Assembly: GCF_025420585.1 (NCBI RefSeq)
Contig: NZ_JAOEGB010000009.1
Location: 124,001-188,000, forward strand
Direction of reading: 5' to 3'
DNA: 64,000 nt
From: Planotetraspora sp. A-T 1434
Lineage (GTDB): Bacteria; Actinomycetota; Actinomycetes; Streptosporangiales; Streptosporangiaceae
Shown: positions 39,346-48,473 of the stretch, in pieces
Layout of the letters: each line of letters starts with the position of its first letter
Position numbering within the stretch: position 1 is the stretch's first letter
The notes under the pieces: generated by a model
Told to the model about the DNA's origin: nothing
Seen by the model: only the letters and a program-made list of their open reading frames with translations
The model's database searches: none
Program-made: the position numbers and the translations under genes

Positions 39346-41376
39346 ATGTCGGCTACCGAGGCTCCGGAAAGGATCGGCCCCTACCGGCTGCTGCGGCAGC
39401 TGGGGGAGGGCGGGATGGGCGTGGTCCATCTCGGCCTGGACGCGGAGGGCCGCGAGGTCGCCGTCAAGGTCCTCCACCCCCACGTGGCGTCGGACCTCAA
39501 GGCCAGGGACCGGCTGACCCGCGAGGTCGAGACCATGCGCCGCGTGCGCAGCAAGCGCGTCGCCGAGGTCCTCGACGCCGACCTCACCGGCGCCATGCCG
39601 TACATCGTGACGAGGTACGCCCCCGGGCGGACGCTGGAGCAGACCGTCCTGGAGGACGGGCCGCTGGCGCACCGTGACGTCATCCGGCTCGCCCGCGGCC
39701 TGTGCGAGGCGCTGGTCGCCATCCACGCGGCCGCCGTCGTCCACCGGGACCTCAAGCCGGCCAACGTGATGCTCGTGGACGGCGAGCCGCTCGTCATCGA
39801 CTTCGGCATCGCGCATCTGGTCAACGCCACGAGGCTGACCCAGACCGGGATGTTCGTCGGCACGCCGGGCTACCTGGCGCCGGAGATCATCCGGGACTCG
39901 GAGATCACGCAGGCGGCCGACGTCCACGCGCTCGCTGCGACGGTGTTCTTCGCGGCCACCGGCAAGCCGCCGTTCGGGTCCGGCACGTTCGAGTCGGTCT
40001 GTTACAACATCCTGGAGGGCAAGGCCCAGGTCGACCTCGCCCCCGCGTGGATGCGCGGCTGGCTCCGGCTGGCGCTCGCCACGGACGCCGGGTCGCGCCC
40101 CACCGCCGCGTCGCTGCTGCGCCTGTCGCGGGCGCTCGACCCGTCTGTGACGGTCTTCCAGGAGACCCCGGTCTCCCCGGCGGGCGGCGGCGGAACGAAG
40201 GTCCTCGACGGAACGGCCGTCAACGGGCACGTCCCGGATGGGACGAGAGTCCTGGACGACGCCGCGTTATCCGGGCTTTCCGGCGCTTCGGGTGTTTCGG
40301 GGGTTCCCGGCGTTTCCGGTGTTCCGGGGGCTTCCGGGGTCTCGGGGCCGCCGAACGGCACCAGCGTCCTCCCGGTCGACGACAGCTACTCGGATCTGCT
40401 CCCGCCGGTCAACTACGTCACACCCGAGCGCCCACGCCGCGAGCCGCGGCCGCCGAAGGCGCGCCAGGCGGACTTCGCGCCTCCCCCTTCCGGCTATCCG
40501 CCCGCGCACACGCCGGGGCAGGTCTCACCTCCGGCCGGTTACGCGCCGCCCTACCAGCCGCCGGGGGCGTATCCGCCGCCGCACCCCGACGCGCGGGTGG
40601 CGGGATATCCGGCGCCTCAGGGCACGGTCTCGCCGCCGGGCAGGGCGGTGCCCACGGCCCCGCCGAGCCAGGCCAGGCCGTACGCGCCGGAACAGGAAAG
40701 GCCGCGCTACCGCGCGGGACATCCGGTCCTGGCGGGCCTCCTGCTCGTCGCGCTGGTGGCCCTCACCTGCCTGCTGCCGGTGACGGTGAGCCTGTTCGCC
40801 ATCGTGGCGTCGCTCTGCCTCAGGGTGGGCCACTACCTGCTCGGCGACCTGGCGGAGCGCCGCTCGGTCCGGGGCAGCAGCGGCAGTGACCCGCTCCTGG
40901 CCGTGCTGGGCACGCCGTGGGCGCTGATCAAGGCCGCGCTCGCCACGCTCGTCCAGGTGCCGCTCGCGGCGATGTTCGGCCTGTGCGTGTGGGGCGGGCT
41001 GGTCTATCTGGGGCGGATGGGCACCGATCCGGCCGCCGCCTACGCCGCGGGCGCATTCGTGGGCGGGCTGTTCATCCTGCCCGGCGGCGGAGCCCCCCGG
41101 AAGGCTGTCGCGAGGACGCTGACCTCGGTGATCCGCAGCCCCGGCGCGGGGATGGTCGTTACGATCGCGGTGGGCACGCTGGCGCTCTTCGCCGTGATGA
41201 CGGCCCTGTCGGCCGAGGCGTCCTGGGCGCCCTGGCGCCCGCCGTCGGTGGTCATCGACCACATCGTCACCGACCTGACGCAGAAGGGTAAGAACACGGT
41301 CGTCAACCTGATAGGCGGCGTCATCGGTGACCTCCTGAACAGAATCGGCCTGAGCTTCCTGAATTTCTGGAGCTGA
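39346..41376 (+). CDS. Serine/threonine protein kinase 2, membrane-anchored
   Basis: 676 residues from ATG 39346 (GGGGG 5 nt upstream); a GTG at 39331 overlapping the previous stop would add five residues. Kinase motifs: GEGGMGVVHLG, VAVKVLHPH, HRDLKPANVML, DFGIAH, APEI. The kinase part is close in sequence to kinase 1, suggesting tandem duplication. A Gly-Ser-Val repeat (GVSGVPGVSGVPGASGVSG, about residues 312-330) and Pro-rich linker precede C-terminal hydrophobic segments. No extracellular sensor domain is recognisable. Confidence 0.9.
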   Translation: MSATEAPERIGPYRLLRQLGEGGMGVVHLGLDAEGREVAVKVLHPHVASDLKARDRLTREVETMRRVRSKRVAEVLDADLTGAMPYIVTRYAPGRTLEQTVLEDGPLAHRDVIRLARGLCEALVAIHAAAVVHRDLKPANVMLVDGEPLVIDFGIAHLVNATRLTQTGMFVGTPGYLAPEIIRDSEITQAADVHALAATVFFAATGKPPFGSGTFESVCYNILEGKAQVDLAPAWMRGWLRLALATDAGSRPTAASLLRLSRALDPSVTVFQETPVSPAGGGGTKVLDGTAVNGHVPDGTRVLDDAALSGLSGASGVSGVPGVSGVPGASGVSGPPNGTSVLPVDDSYSDLLPPVNYVTPERPRREPRPPKARQADFAPPPSGYPPAHTPGQVSPPAGYAPPYQPPGAYPPPHPDARVAGYPAPQGTVSPPGRAVPTAPPSQARPYAPEQERPRYRAGHPVLAGLLLVALVALTCLLPVTVSLFAIVASLCLRVGHYLLGDLAERRSVRGSSGSDPLLAVLGTPWALIKAALATLVQVPLAAMFGLCVWGGLVYLGRMGTDPAAAYAAGAFVGGLFILPGGGAPRKAVARTLTSVIRSPGAGMVVTIAVGTLALFAVMTALSAEASWAPWRPPSVVIDHIVTDLTQKGKNTVVNLIGGVIGDLLNRIGLSFLNFWS

Positions 41377-41413
41377 CCGGGCTGCCGGAGCCGCGAGGCG
41401 AAAGGGGAGCGGG

Positions 41414-42808
41414 ATGGGTCCGTCGGAACACGTGCCACCCCGTGCGACCCTGGGCCCCTACCGCCTGCTGTCGCCGCTCGGATCGGGCGGATTCGGGGAG
41501 GTCCATCTCGCTCTCGATCCCGAAGGACACACCGTCGCGGTCAAGGTGCTCCTCCCGCACGTCGCCTCCGACGCCTTCGCGCTCACCCGGCTGGCTCGCG
41601 AGGTCGAGACCATGCGGCGGGTGCGCGGCCCGCACATCGCAGAGGTCCTCGACGCCTCGCTGACCGGGCCCCGGCCGTACATCGTCACCCGTTACGTCCA
41701 GGGTCGCGCGCTCAGCACGGTGATCGCCTCGGAAGGCCCGGTCCGCGACGACGACCTCGTACGGCTCGTGCGCGGCCTGGCCGAGGCTCTGGAGTGCATC
41801 CACGGGGCCGGGGTCGTCCACCGGGACCTCAAGCCCGCCAACGTGATCATCGCCGACCGCGAGCCGTACGTGATCGACTTCGGCATCGCCTGCGCGCTGG
41901 AGTCCGCCTCCGTCACGGCGTCGGGGGCGGTCGTCGGCACCCCCGGCTACCTGGCCCCGGAGGTGCTGGAAGGCCACGACGCCGGGCCGGAGTCGGACGT
42001 GTTCGCCCTGGCGGCGACCCTGGCCTTCGCGGCGTCGGGGCGGCAGCCGTACGGGACCGGACCGGCGGCGGCGATCGCCTACCGGGTCGTCCACCGCGAG
42101 CCGGACCTGTCCGGCGTCCCCTCCTGGCTCGGCCCGCTGCTGGCGGAGTGCCTGCGGACCGATCCCGCCGCCCGGCCGACGGCCCCGCAGTTCGCCGCGC
42201 GTCTCGGCGTCGTCGCCCCGCCGCCTTCCGAGCGACGCGCTGAGGAGCGCCCCCGGGAGCGGGCGAAGCCGATCGATCTGCCGCTCTACGCGGACCACTT
42301 CGAGCCCGCGGGCTGGGGGAACCCCGCGCACTACGCCGGGTCCGTTCCGCCGGCCGGACCGCACCCCCTCGATCGTCCCCCGCTCGATCGCCCCAGGGAT
42401 GCCGAGCCGACCGTCACGGGAACGGTCGGCGAGCCGCGCACCCGCGAGTGGCGGCCCGGCGACAGGAAGCGGTCCATCGAGGCCATCCGGGCCCGGCATC
42501 GCGCGAAGCTGCACCGCCGCTGGGTGCTCGGCTCCAGCGTGGTCGTCGGCCTGTTCGCCGCCGCCGCCCGCCGCTACCTGCCGGAGGTCTCGCTCCTGCT
42601 GCTCGCGCTGTACGGCACGGTCGTCGTGATCGACGTGGGGCTCGGCCTGCTGGCCAAGTCGCGGTCGCGGGTGATCGTGGACGCCATGGGCGGAGTCGGC
42701 GTCGTCGCCGTCTGGGCCCTGCTGAGCACGCTGTTCAGCACCACGACCCTCCTCTTCGCCGTCGGCACCGTCCTGTTCCTCCTCATCGCCCTCGTCTTCG
42801 CCAGCTAG
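41414..42808 (+). CDS. Serine/threonine protein kinase 3, membrane-anchored
   Basis: 464 residues. Kinase motifs: GSGGFGEVHLA, VAVKVLLPH, HRDLKPANVII, DFGIAC, APEV. It is the shortest of the trio, with a brief linker and two or three hydrophobic segments at the end (LLLLALYGTVVVIDVGLGLL; STTTLLFAVGTVLFLLIALVF). It is 37 bp after kinase 2, so the three are probably one operon. Confidence 0.9.
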   Translation: MGPSEHVPPRATLGPYRLLSPLGSGGFGEVHLALDPEGHTVAVKVLLPHVASDAFALTRLAREVETMRRVRGPHIAEVLDASLTGPRPYIVTRYVQGRALSTVIASEGPVRDDDLVRLVRGLAEALECIHGAGVVHRDLKPANVIIADREPYVIDFGIACALESASVTASGAVVGTPGYLAPEVLEGHDAGPESDVFALAATLAFAASGRQPYGTGPAAAIAYRVVHREPDLSGVPSWLGPLLAECLRTDPAARPTAPQFAARLGVVAPPPSERRAEERPRERAKPIDLPLYADHFEPAGWGNPAHYAGSVPPAGPHPLDRPPLDRPRDAEPTVTGTVGEPRTREWRPGDRKRSIEAIRARHRAKLHRRWVLGSSVVVGLFAAAARRYLPEVSLLLLALYGTVVVIDVGLGLLAKSRSRVIVDAMGGVGVVAVWALLSTLFSTTTLLFAVGTVLFLLIALVFAS

Positions 42809-42834
42809 ACCCCCAGCCAGATCTTCAGTTAGAC

Positions 42835-43311
42835 CTAGGGAAAGACCGCCGCGGCGGTGACACAGAGGGTCTCCGCGTCCGCGTTGACGATGGTCTGCCT
42901 GGCGGCGACGGCGTAGCGGAGGTCCCCAGGGGTCCTGGTCAGGTGGGCCGCCTTGGAGGCGAGGTCCGCCTTGAGCCGGCCGGCGTTCACCTTCTCCGCC
43001 CATTTCGCCTCGCCGACGAGGACGGGAGTCCTCGACCTGCCGCTGAGCGCCACCGCGTCGATCTGGTGCTGTCCGTCCCCCAGCCACCATGGGCCGATGG
43101 CGACCACCTCGGGGCCGATCTCCCGTGCGCGGTGCCTGAGGTGGTCGCGGAAGGCGTTCTCCCAGGGGTCGCCCATGTGGTCGTCCAGGGACGCCATGAG
43201 CACGGGAAGCACCGTCTCCCCGAGCCCTCTGTCGATCTCCGGCAGGTCGCGGGACAGCGCGCCGACATCTGGGTCGGTAAACAGCCGGCGGGTGGGGGGA
43301 GGGGTTGGATC
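42835..43311 (-). pseudogene. Remnant of an AAA ATPase: isolated DUF234-like domain
   Basis: Reading leftwards, the frame encodes GDPWENAFRDHLRHRARE, GPWWLGDGQHQIDAVALSG and PVLVGEAKWAEKVNAGRLKADL, which match the DUF234 C-terminal nuclease-like region (D-x-V-A...GE-x-KW) of archaeal/bacterial ATPases. The ATPase part is missing and no convincing start codon precedes it; the upstream frame is a Pro/Arg-rich shadow. Most likely a truncated gene. The catalytic-looking D and E-x-K residues remain. Confidence 0.55.
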
Positions 43312-43626
43312 TGGAACATAGTTCGGTATCGTGGAGCGCGGCGGGACTTTCGGTGGGCCGGCCCCGGGCTTCGGATACGGGCTTCGGGCATGGTTTCGGG
43401 TATGGGCTACGTCACTGGCCCGGGCCGTACGTGACCGGGGGTTTGCGCCTAAGCTACTCATGGGTAACATGGCGTGGGGGACCAGGGAGCGCTGCATCAC
43501 CCGGGCCACCCGCTGTCATTACGCTTACGAGCACCTGGCAGTCTTGCAGCACGTGTCCGTACCCCACGGGCACGTATCAAGAACCGCGGCGTCAGCCGTA
43601 CTGAAAGGGGAGGTCGGCCACCGGCC
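43312..43626. other. 315-bp gap before etfB
   Basis: The stretch 43370-43415 is a degenerate tandem of GGGCTTCGGATAC, GGGCTTCGGGCAT, TTTCGGGTATGGG. The rest shows no gene. GGGGAGG near 43605 is the closest ribosome-binding-like site to etfB but lies about 15 nt from its ATG. Confidence 0.4.
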
Positions 43627-44406
43627 ATGAACATCGTCGTCTGCGTGAAGCAGGTCCCCGACACGGCGACCGAGCGCAAGCTGAGGTCCGATGACAAGAC
43701 GCTCGACCGCGACGCCGCGGACGGCGTCATCAACGAGCTGTGCGAATACGCGGTCGAAGAGGCGCTGAAGATCAAGGAGGCCCACGGGGGTGAGGTGACC
43801 GTCCTCACCATGGGTCCGAGCAAGGCCACGGACACGATCCGCAAGGCACTGGCGATGGGCGCCGACAAGGCCGTCCACCTGGTCGACGACGCCCTGCACG
43901 GCTCGGACGCGCTGTCCACCTCCTACGCCCTGGCCCAGACGCTGAAGAAGATCGGGTTCGACCTGGTCATCCTCGGCTCGGAGTCCACCGACGCGCGCAC
44001 CGGAGTGCTCGCCGCCATGTTGGCCGAGCGCCTCGGCACCCCGCAGCTCACGCTGGCCCGCAAGGTCGACATCGACGGGTCCGCCGTCACGATCGAGCGC
44101 GTCACCGACTACGGCTACGACAAGGTGGAGGCCTCGCTTCCCGCCGTCGTGTCCGTGGTCGAGAAGATCAACGAGCCGCGGTACCCGTCCTTCAAGGGCA
44201 TCATGGCCGCCAAGAAGAAGCCGGTCGAGACGCTCGGCATCGCCGACGCGGAGATCGCCGCCGACCAGGTCGGCCTGGCGAGCGCCTGGAGCGAGGTCGT
44301 GGAGTTCGCCGCCGCTCCGCCCCGCGCGGCGGGCACGGTCGTCAAGGACGAGGGCGACGGCGGCGCCAAGGCCGCCGAGTTCCTCGCGTCGAAGAAGTTC
44401 ATCTGA
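43627..44406 (+). CDS. etfB: Electron transfer flavoprotein beta subunit
   Basis: 259 residues. MNIVVCVKQVPDTATERKL is the standard EtfB start, with GADKAVHLVDDALHGSDALSTSYAL and the ESTDARTGVLAAMLAERLGTPQLTLA signature that binds AMP and contacts EtfA. EtfAB collects electrons from acyl-CoA dehydrogenases and passes them to the quinone pool. Ten bases separate it from etfA. Confidence 0.95.
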   Translation: MNIVVCVKQVPDTATERKLRSDDKTLDRDAADGVINELCEYAVEEALKIKEAHGGEVTVLTMGPSKATDTIRKALAMGADKAVHLVDDALHGSDALSTSYALAQTLKKIGFDLVILGSESTDARTGVLAAMLAERLGTPQLTLARKVDIDGSAVTIERVTDYGYDKVEASLPAVVSVVEKINEPRYPSFKGIMAAKKKPVETLGIADAEIAADQVGLASAWSEVVEFAAAPPRAAGTVVKDEGDGGAKAAEFLASKKFI

Positions 44407-44416
44407 GGGGCTAGGG

Positions 44417-45370
44417 ATGAGTGAGATTCTGGTTCTCGTCGAGCACGTCGACGGTGACGTCAAGAAGGTCACCCTCGAACTGCTGACGCTGGCCCGTTCG
44501 CTGGGCGCGCCCTCGGCGGTCTGGGCCGGTCCCGGCTACTCGGATGCCGCCAAGGCCAAGCTCGCCGAATACGGCGCCGACAAGATCTACGTCGCCGACA
44601 GCGAGGAGATCGCCGGCTACGTGGTGGCCCCGAAGGCCGAGCTGCTGGCCCAGCTCGTGTCGGAGAGGTCCGCGGCGGCCGTGCTGGTCGCCGCCACGGC
44701 CGAGGGCAAGGAGGTCGCGGGCCGCCTGGCCATCAAGACCGACTCCGGCGTGATCACCGACGCGGTGGGCCTGGGCGAGGGCTTCGTCGCCGACCAGTCC
44801 ATCTTCGGCGGCGGCGTCAACGTGCGGAGCCGTGTCACCAAGGGCACGCCGATCGTGACGGTGCGCCCCAACTCCACCGCTCCCGCGGCCTCCGCCGGCG
44901 CGGGCGCCGAGGAGAAGGTGGACGTCGCCCTCTCGGACTCCGCGCGCGCCGCGAAGGTCGTCGAGCGGGTCAAGCAGGAGAAGGGCGCCCGCCCCGAGCT
45001 CACCGAGGCCGCGATCGTGGTCTCCGGTGGCCGCGGAGTGGGCTCCGGCGAGAACTTCTCGATCATTGAGAAGCTCGCCGACTCCCTCGGCGCGGCGGTC
45101 GGCGCCTCGCGTGCCGCCACCGACGCGGGCTGGTACCCCCACCAGTTCCAGGTCGGCCAGACCGGCAAGACGGTGTCGCCGCAGCTCTACATCGCGGCCG
45201 GCATCTCCGGCGCCATCCAGCACCGGGCCGGCATGCAGACCTCGAAGACCATCGTGGTGATCAACAAGGACGCCGAGGCGCCGATCTTCGAGATCGCCGA
45301 CTTCGGTGTCGTGGGCGACCTGTTCCAGATCGTCCCGCAGCTCACCGAAGAGGTCGAGAAGCGCAAGTAG
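44417..45370 (+). CDS. etfA: Electron transfer flavoprotein alpha subunit
   Basis: 317 residues. The C-terminal FAD-binding region is complete: [54 protein letters not shown], then [23 protein letters not shown]. It forms the EtfAB heterodimer with the preceding gene, serving beta-oxidation such as the enoyl-CoA and steroid genes in this window. A strong hairpin follows the stop. Confidence 0.95.
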   Translation: MSEILVLVEHVDGDVKKVTLELLTLARSLGAPSAVWAGPGYSDAAKAKLAEYGADKIYVADSEEIAGYVVAPKAELLAQLVSERSAAAVLVAATAEGKEVAGRLAIKTDSGVITDAVGLGEGFVADQSIFGGGVNVRSRVTKGTPIVTVRPNSTAPAASAGAGAEEKVDVALSDSARAAKVVERVKQEKGARPELTEAAIVVSGGRGVGSGENFSIIEKLADSLGAAVGASRAATDAGWYPHQFQVGQTGKTVSPQLYIAAGISGAIQHRAGMQTSKTIVVINKDAEAPIFEIADFGVVGDLFQIVPQLTEEVEKRK

Positions 45371-45378
45371 GCAGCACC

Positions 45379-45417
45379 CCGGAGCGGCGCCGCACCTTCC
45401 GTGCGGCGCCGCTCCGG
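45379..45417 (+). terminator. Terminator of the etfBA operon
   Basis: A perfect 17-bp stem runs from CCGGAGCGGCGCCGCAC (45379-45395) around the loop CTTCC to its exact complement (45401-45417), 8 bp after the etfA stop. No U-tract, as usual in actinomycetes. Confidence 0.88.
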
Positions 45418-45466
45418 CATTGCCCCGGTCCCGTACGGCTCTCGCGCCGTTCTCCCACGTCCCGCC

Positions 45467-46156
45467 TCAGCCGGCCGTACGGACCTCGGGGCGAGGGGAG
45501 CCCGCCCGGGCGAGGACGGCCCCGATGACGAGGCCGGCGAGCAGCGGCGGGCCGTGCAGGTCGCCGAGGGCGGAGAGAACGACCCCGGCGGCGAGCCCCG
45601 GCAGCGGGAACACCCAGCGCGGGAGCCGCTCCCGATGGGCGATGAGCTGCGTTCCCGCCGTCGAGACCGCCACTGTCGCGATGAGCCCGGCGGCCGAGTG
45701 GCCGAACGCCGTCGTGAGGACCACCACGGAATAGAAGGCGGCCGCCGAGCCGGCGATACGGTCGGCCCGGGAGAGCGCGAAGGCGGCCAGCAGGCCCCCG
45801 GCGAGGCCGCACACCGCGATCGAGTTGCCCGCTCCCGTGGCGCCGGACAGCATGCCCGCCACCTGCCCGGCGACGGCCCCGCCCAGGTAGAGCGCCAGCC
45901 ACCTCGCCGGACCGAGGGCGCGCTCGGCCAGCAGGCCCAGAACGGCCAGGCTCACGAGGTTGAAGGCGGTGCCGATCAGGCCGCCGTCCTGGACCACGAG
46001 AGAGGTCGCCGGCCGCCACCACTGGCCCGAGCCGACGAGAGACGGGTCTCTCTCGAAGGCGGTCAGCAACGAGGGGAAGAAGAGCTGCAGCAGACTGGGC
46101 ACGGCCGTGATCAGGAACACGATCACGGTGACGCGGGGGAGCGGCTGAATCTTCAC
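45467..46156 (-). CDS. Rhomboid-like membrane protein lacking the catalytic serine
   Basis: 229 residues with six or more hydrophobic helices. [22 protein letters not shown] matches rhomboid loop 1. In the active-site helix, where proteases have GxSG, the sequence is [14 protein letters not shown] with Cys in the serine position. The partner histidine region ([14 protein letters not shown]) is kept. It may be an inactive rhomboid (iRhom/derlin-like role), or the alignment may be shifted by a few residues. The GTG at 46156 (VKIQPLPRV) is preferred; a longer start at 46222 is possible. Confidence 0.6.
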   Translation of the reverse strand: MKIQPLPRVTVIVFLITAVPSLLQLFFPSLLTAFERDPSLVGSGQWWRPATSLVVQDGGLIGTAFNLVSLAVLGLLAERALGPARWLALYLGGAVAGQVAGMLSGATGAGNSIAVCGLAGGLLAAFALSRADRIAGSAAAFYSVVVLTTAFGHSAAGLIATVAVSTAGTQLIAHRERLPRWVFPLPGLAAGVVLSALGDLHGPPLLAGLVIGAVLARAGSPRPEVRTAG

Positions 46157-46381
46157 GTGTTCGAGCTTGCCGCACCGCCTCCCGCGGCGGGAGAACGCGA
46201 TGTCCGTGCTTCGGCAGGACAAATGTCACACCCGCCGCTTGAACGGCGTGCCTCGAGTCGTACCTGAAGTCGCACCTGGAGCCGCCCTGGAGCCGCGGAC
46301 CGGATCCGCGACGCTACCGGACCCGCGCGACGACCCGCTTCCCATCCGTGAGGTTCCGCGGCCGGGACACGTGCGCCGGGG

Positions 46382-47623
46382 TCAGGCCGCCAGAGGGAGC
46401 CGGTCCGTCTCCAGGCCGTCCTTCTCGGTGAGGGAGGTCTCCCTGCGGATCTCCAGCGCGAGCGGGGCCGTACGGGACCTCGGGAGGAGCCGGGCGACCA
46501 CGGCGACGAGGACGCCGAGGACGACGGCGGTCACCAGGGCGGCCCGCAGCGACGTCGCCGACGACAGGAACCCGATCACGACCGGGCCCAGCAGCAGGCC
46601 CGCGTATCCCATGGCGCCCGCCTGGGCGATCGCCGGGCCGGGGTCGGCCGTGGCGGTGCCCGCCAGGGAGAGCGCCATCGGCGAGATCGTCGCCACCGCG
46701 AGCCCCACGAAGAACATGCCCGCGACGGCGGCCAGGGCCGACGGCGCCACGATGATCACCAGGAACGTGGCGGCCGTGGCCGCGCCGGAGGCCACGATCA
46801 GGCCGCGCGCGCCGTACCGGTCGCGAAGCCGGTCTCCGGAGAGCCGCGCGATCAGCATGCCGGCCTCGAACACCGGGTACCCGAGCGCGGCGAGCGCCTC
46901 GGAGGCGCCGAGCGTGCCGCGCAGGTAGAGGCCGTTCCAGTCGGCGACGGCGCCCTCGACCATGAACGCGCCGAACGTGATCGCGCCGAGCAGGTACACC
47001 CCGCGCGGCAGTCTCGCCCGCGGGGCCTTCGCCCGGGAGGCGGCGGAATCCGGCTGGGAGGCGCGGCCGTCCGGCAGGTACGTGCGGCTGAGGGCGAGCG
47101 CCAGCGGCAGCGAGACCAGGGCGATGACCGTGAGGTGGGTGGTGAGGGACAGCCCGGCGGCGATGGCCGCGGTGCCCAGGAGACCCGCCGAGATCGCGCC
47201 CACGCACCAGCCGGCGTGCATGCCGCTCATCAGCGACCGGCCGTAGGCGCGCTCGACCACCGAGCCCTGGGCGTTCATGGCGACGTCCACCGCGCCGAAG
47301 GCCATGCCGAAGAGGGTCGCGGCCACCATCACGGCCGGAAAGGACGGCGCGAAGGCGACGAGCGCCAGCGCCGCGGCGCAGAGGGGGGCTCCGGCCCGGA
47401 GGGCGCCGCGACTGCCGACCCGCGCCATGACGACGCGCATCACCTGCATGGTGAGCAGCGCGCCGAGCCCCCAGGCGAGCAGGGCGACGCCGACCGACGA
47501 CTCCGACAACCGGAGCTTGTCGGCCAGCGCCGGAAGGCGCACAGTGAACGTCCCACACATTAGGCCGGCCAGAACGAAGGTGAGGATGGCGCCGAAACGT
47601 GCCGTCCTCAGGGCGCGGGTCAT
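46382..47623 (-). CDS. MFS transporter (YbjJ/FucP-like exporter)
   Basis: 413 residues, 12 predicted membrane segments. MFS motif A-like loop RVVMARVGSRGALR follows helix 2, and MAFGAVDVAMNAQGSVVERAYGRSLMSGMHAGW in helices 4-5 is typical of the YbjJ-like group. Substrate unknown. AAGGA sits 7 nt before the ATG. A TetR-family gene lies upstream in the same direction, which suggests it controls export of its ligand. A G-rich repeat separates the two. Confidence 0.85.
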   Translation of the reverse strand: MTRALRTARFGAILTFVLAGLMCGTFTVRLPALADKLRLSESSVGVALLAWGLGALLTMQVMRVVMARVGSRGALRAGAPLCAAALALVAFAPSFPAVMVAATLFGMAFGAVDVAMNAQGSVVERAYGRSLMSGMHAGWCVGAISAGLLGTAAIAAGLSLTTHLTVIALVSLPLALALSRTYLPDGRASQPDSAASRAKAPRARLPRGVYLLGAITFGAFMVEGAVADWNGLYLRGTLGASEALAALGYPVFEAGMLIARLSGDRLRDRYGARGLIVASGAATAATFLVIIVAPSALAAVAGMFFVGLAVATISPMALSLAGTATADPGPAIAQAGAMGYAGLLLGPVVIGFLSSATSLRAALVTAVVLGVLVAVVARLLPRSRTAPLALEIRRETSLTEKDGLETDRLPLAA

Positions 47624-47658
47624 CACGGGTTCCTTTCCAAGGGCGTCCGAGGGTTCTC

Positions 47659-47799
47659 GGGGTTTGGGGGTTTCGGGGGTTTCGGGGTTTCGGGGGTTTC
47701 GGGGTTTCGGGGGTTTGGGGGCTTCGGGGGTTTCGGGGTTTCGGGGTTTCGGGGGTTTGGGGGTTTCGGGGTTTCGGGGTTTCGGGGTTTCAGGGTTTT
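47659..47799 (+). repeat. G-rich minisatellite (GGGGTTTC/GGGGGTTT)n
   Basis: About 140 bp of runs of four or five G separated by TTT or TTTC fill the gap between the TetR and MFS genes. The plus strand (non-coding for the flanking genes) has more than a dozen G-runs and could form G-quadruplexes. Confidence 0.92.
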
Positions 47800-47877
47800 C
47801 GAGTCGGGTGAAGCGGGCAGACAACAGCAGGTCGCCCTTCCGGCCTTGAGCCGGATAGGGCGACCACCAGGACAGAG

Positions 47878-48369
47878 TCAGAGCAGGTCGAGCAGCCGGC
47901 GCCGGACCTCGGCGTAGTCGACGATCGACGAACAGTGAGTGGCGACTTCCCAGACGCCCTCGCACGCCAGGCGGACGATTTGGGACATCGTCGGGTCGGG
48001 CTCGTCATCCAGGCCGTGGCGGTGCCATCTGGCCATCGCGTCCCGCAGCGGCACGAGCAGCTCCGGGTCTCCGGCCGCGCCGGTGACCACCGCCCACCGT
48101 CGCAGCCGGCCGCTCCCGACGGCCTCGAAGGTCGCCTTGAGGTAGGCCCTCGTATAGGTGCTCTCCCGCTGGGCCTCGATGAGCGCGTCGAACTCTGCGA
48201 TCAGACGCTCGATCATGGCCCTGATCAGGGCTTCCTTGCTGCTGAAGTGATAGAGGAGGCCACCTTTGCTGACGCCGGCGCGCTGGGCGACCGCGGCCAG
48301 GGTCAGACCCTGGGCCCCCTGGTCCTCCAGCAGGCATTCCGCTGCGTCAAGTAGCTCATCCCTCCTCAT
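47878..48369 (-). CDS. TetR-family transcriptional regulator
   Basis: 163 residues, a little short for TetR. The helix-turn-helix is clear (LTLAAVAQRAGVSKGGLLYHFSSKEALIRAM). The C-terminal ligand domain is compact (VVTGAAGDPELLVPL to YAEVRRRLLDLL). It likely represses itself and the downstream MFS gene. Overlapping its own promoter is the palindrome at 48382-48395. It diverges from the cysteine desulfurase gene. Confidence 0.87.
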   Translation of the reverse strand: MRRDELLDAAECLLEDQGAQGLTLAAVAQRAGVSKGGLLYHFSSKEALIRAMIERLIAEFDALIEAQRESTYTRAYLKATFEAVGSGRLRRWAVVTGAAGDPELLVPLRDAMARWHRHGLDDEPDPTMSQIVRLACEGVWEVATHCSSIVDYAEVRRRLLDLL

Positions 48370-48381
48370 GGACTTTACTGT

Positions 48382-48395
48382 ACCGTCTGGACGGT
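48382..48395. promoter_or_regulatory. Candidate TetR operator
   Basis: ACCGTC-TG-GACGGT is a perfect 6+2+6 inverted repeat 13 bp upstream of the TetR gene, in the 104-bp divergent gap with the cysteine desulfurase. It is the size and type of site bound by short TetR proteins. Confidence 0.65.
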
Positions 48396-48473
48396 TGAGT
48401 CGTCCAATCCGGGGATGGCATGGTTCCGCGGCACGGATACGCTTGGTTCGCCGGGCAAAGTCTGGGAGGGGCC

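Noticed and set aside
47599-47965. Proline-threonine or glycine-phenylalanine rich proteins over the G-rich tract
   Set aside because: Translation of a simple repeat in open frames on both strands; no start with a ribosome binding site and no domain.
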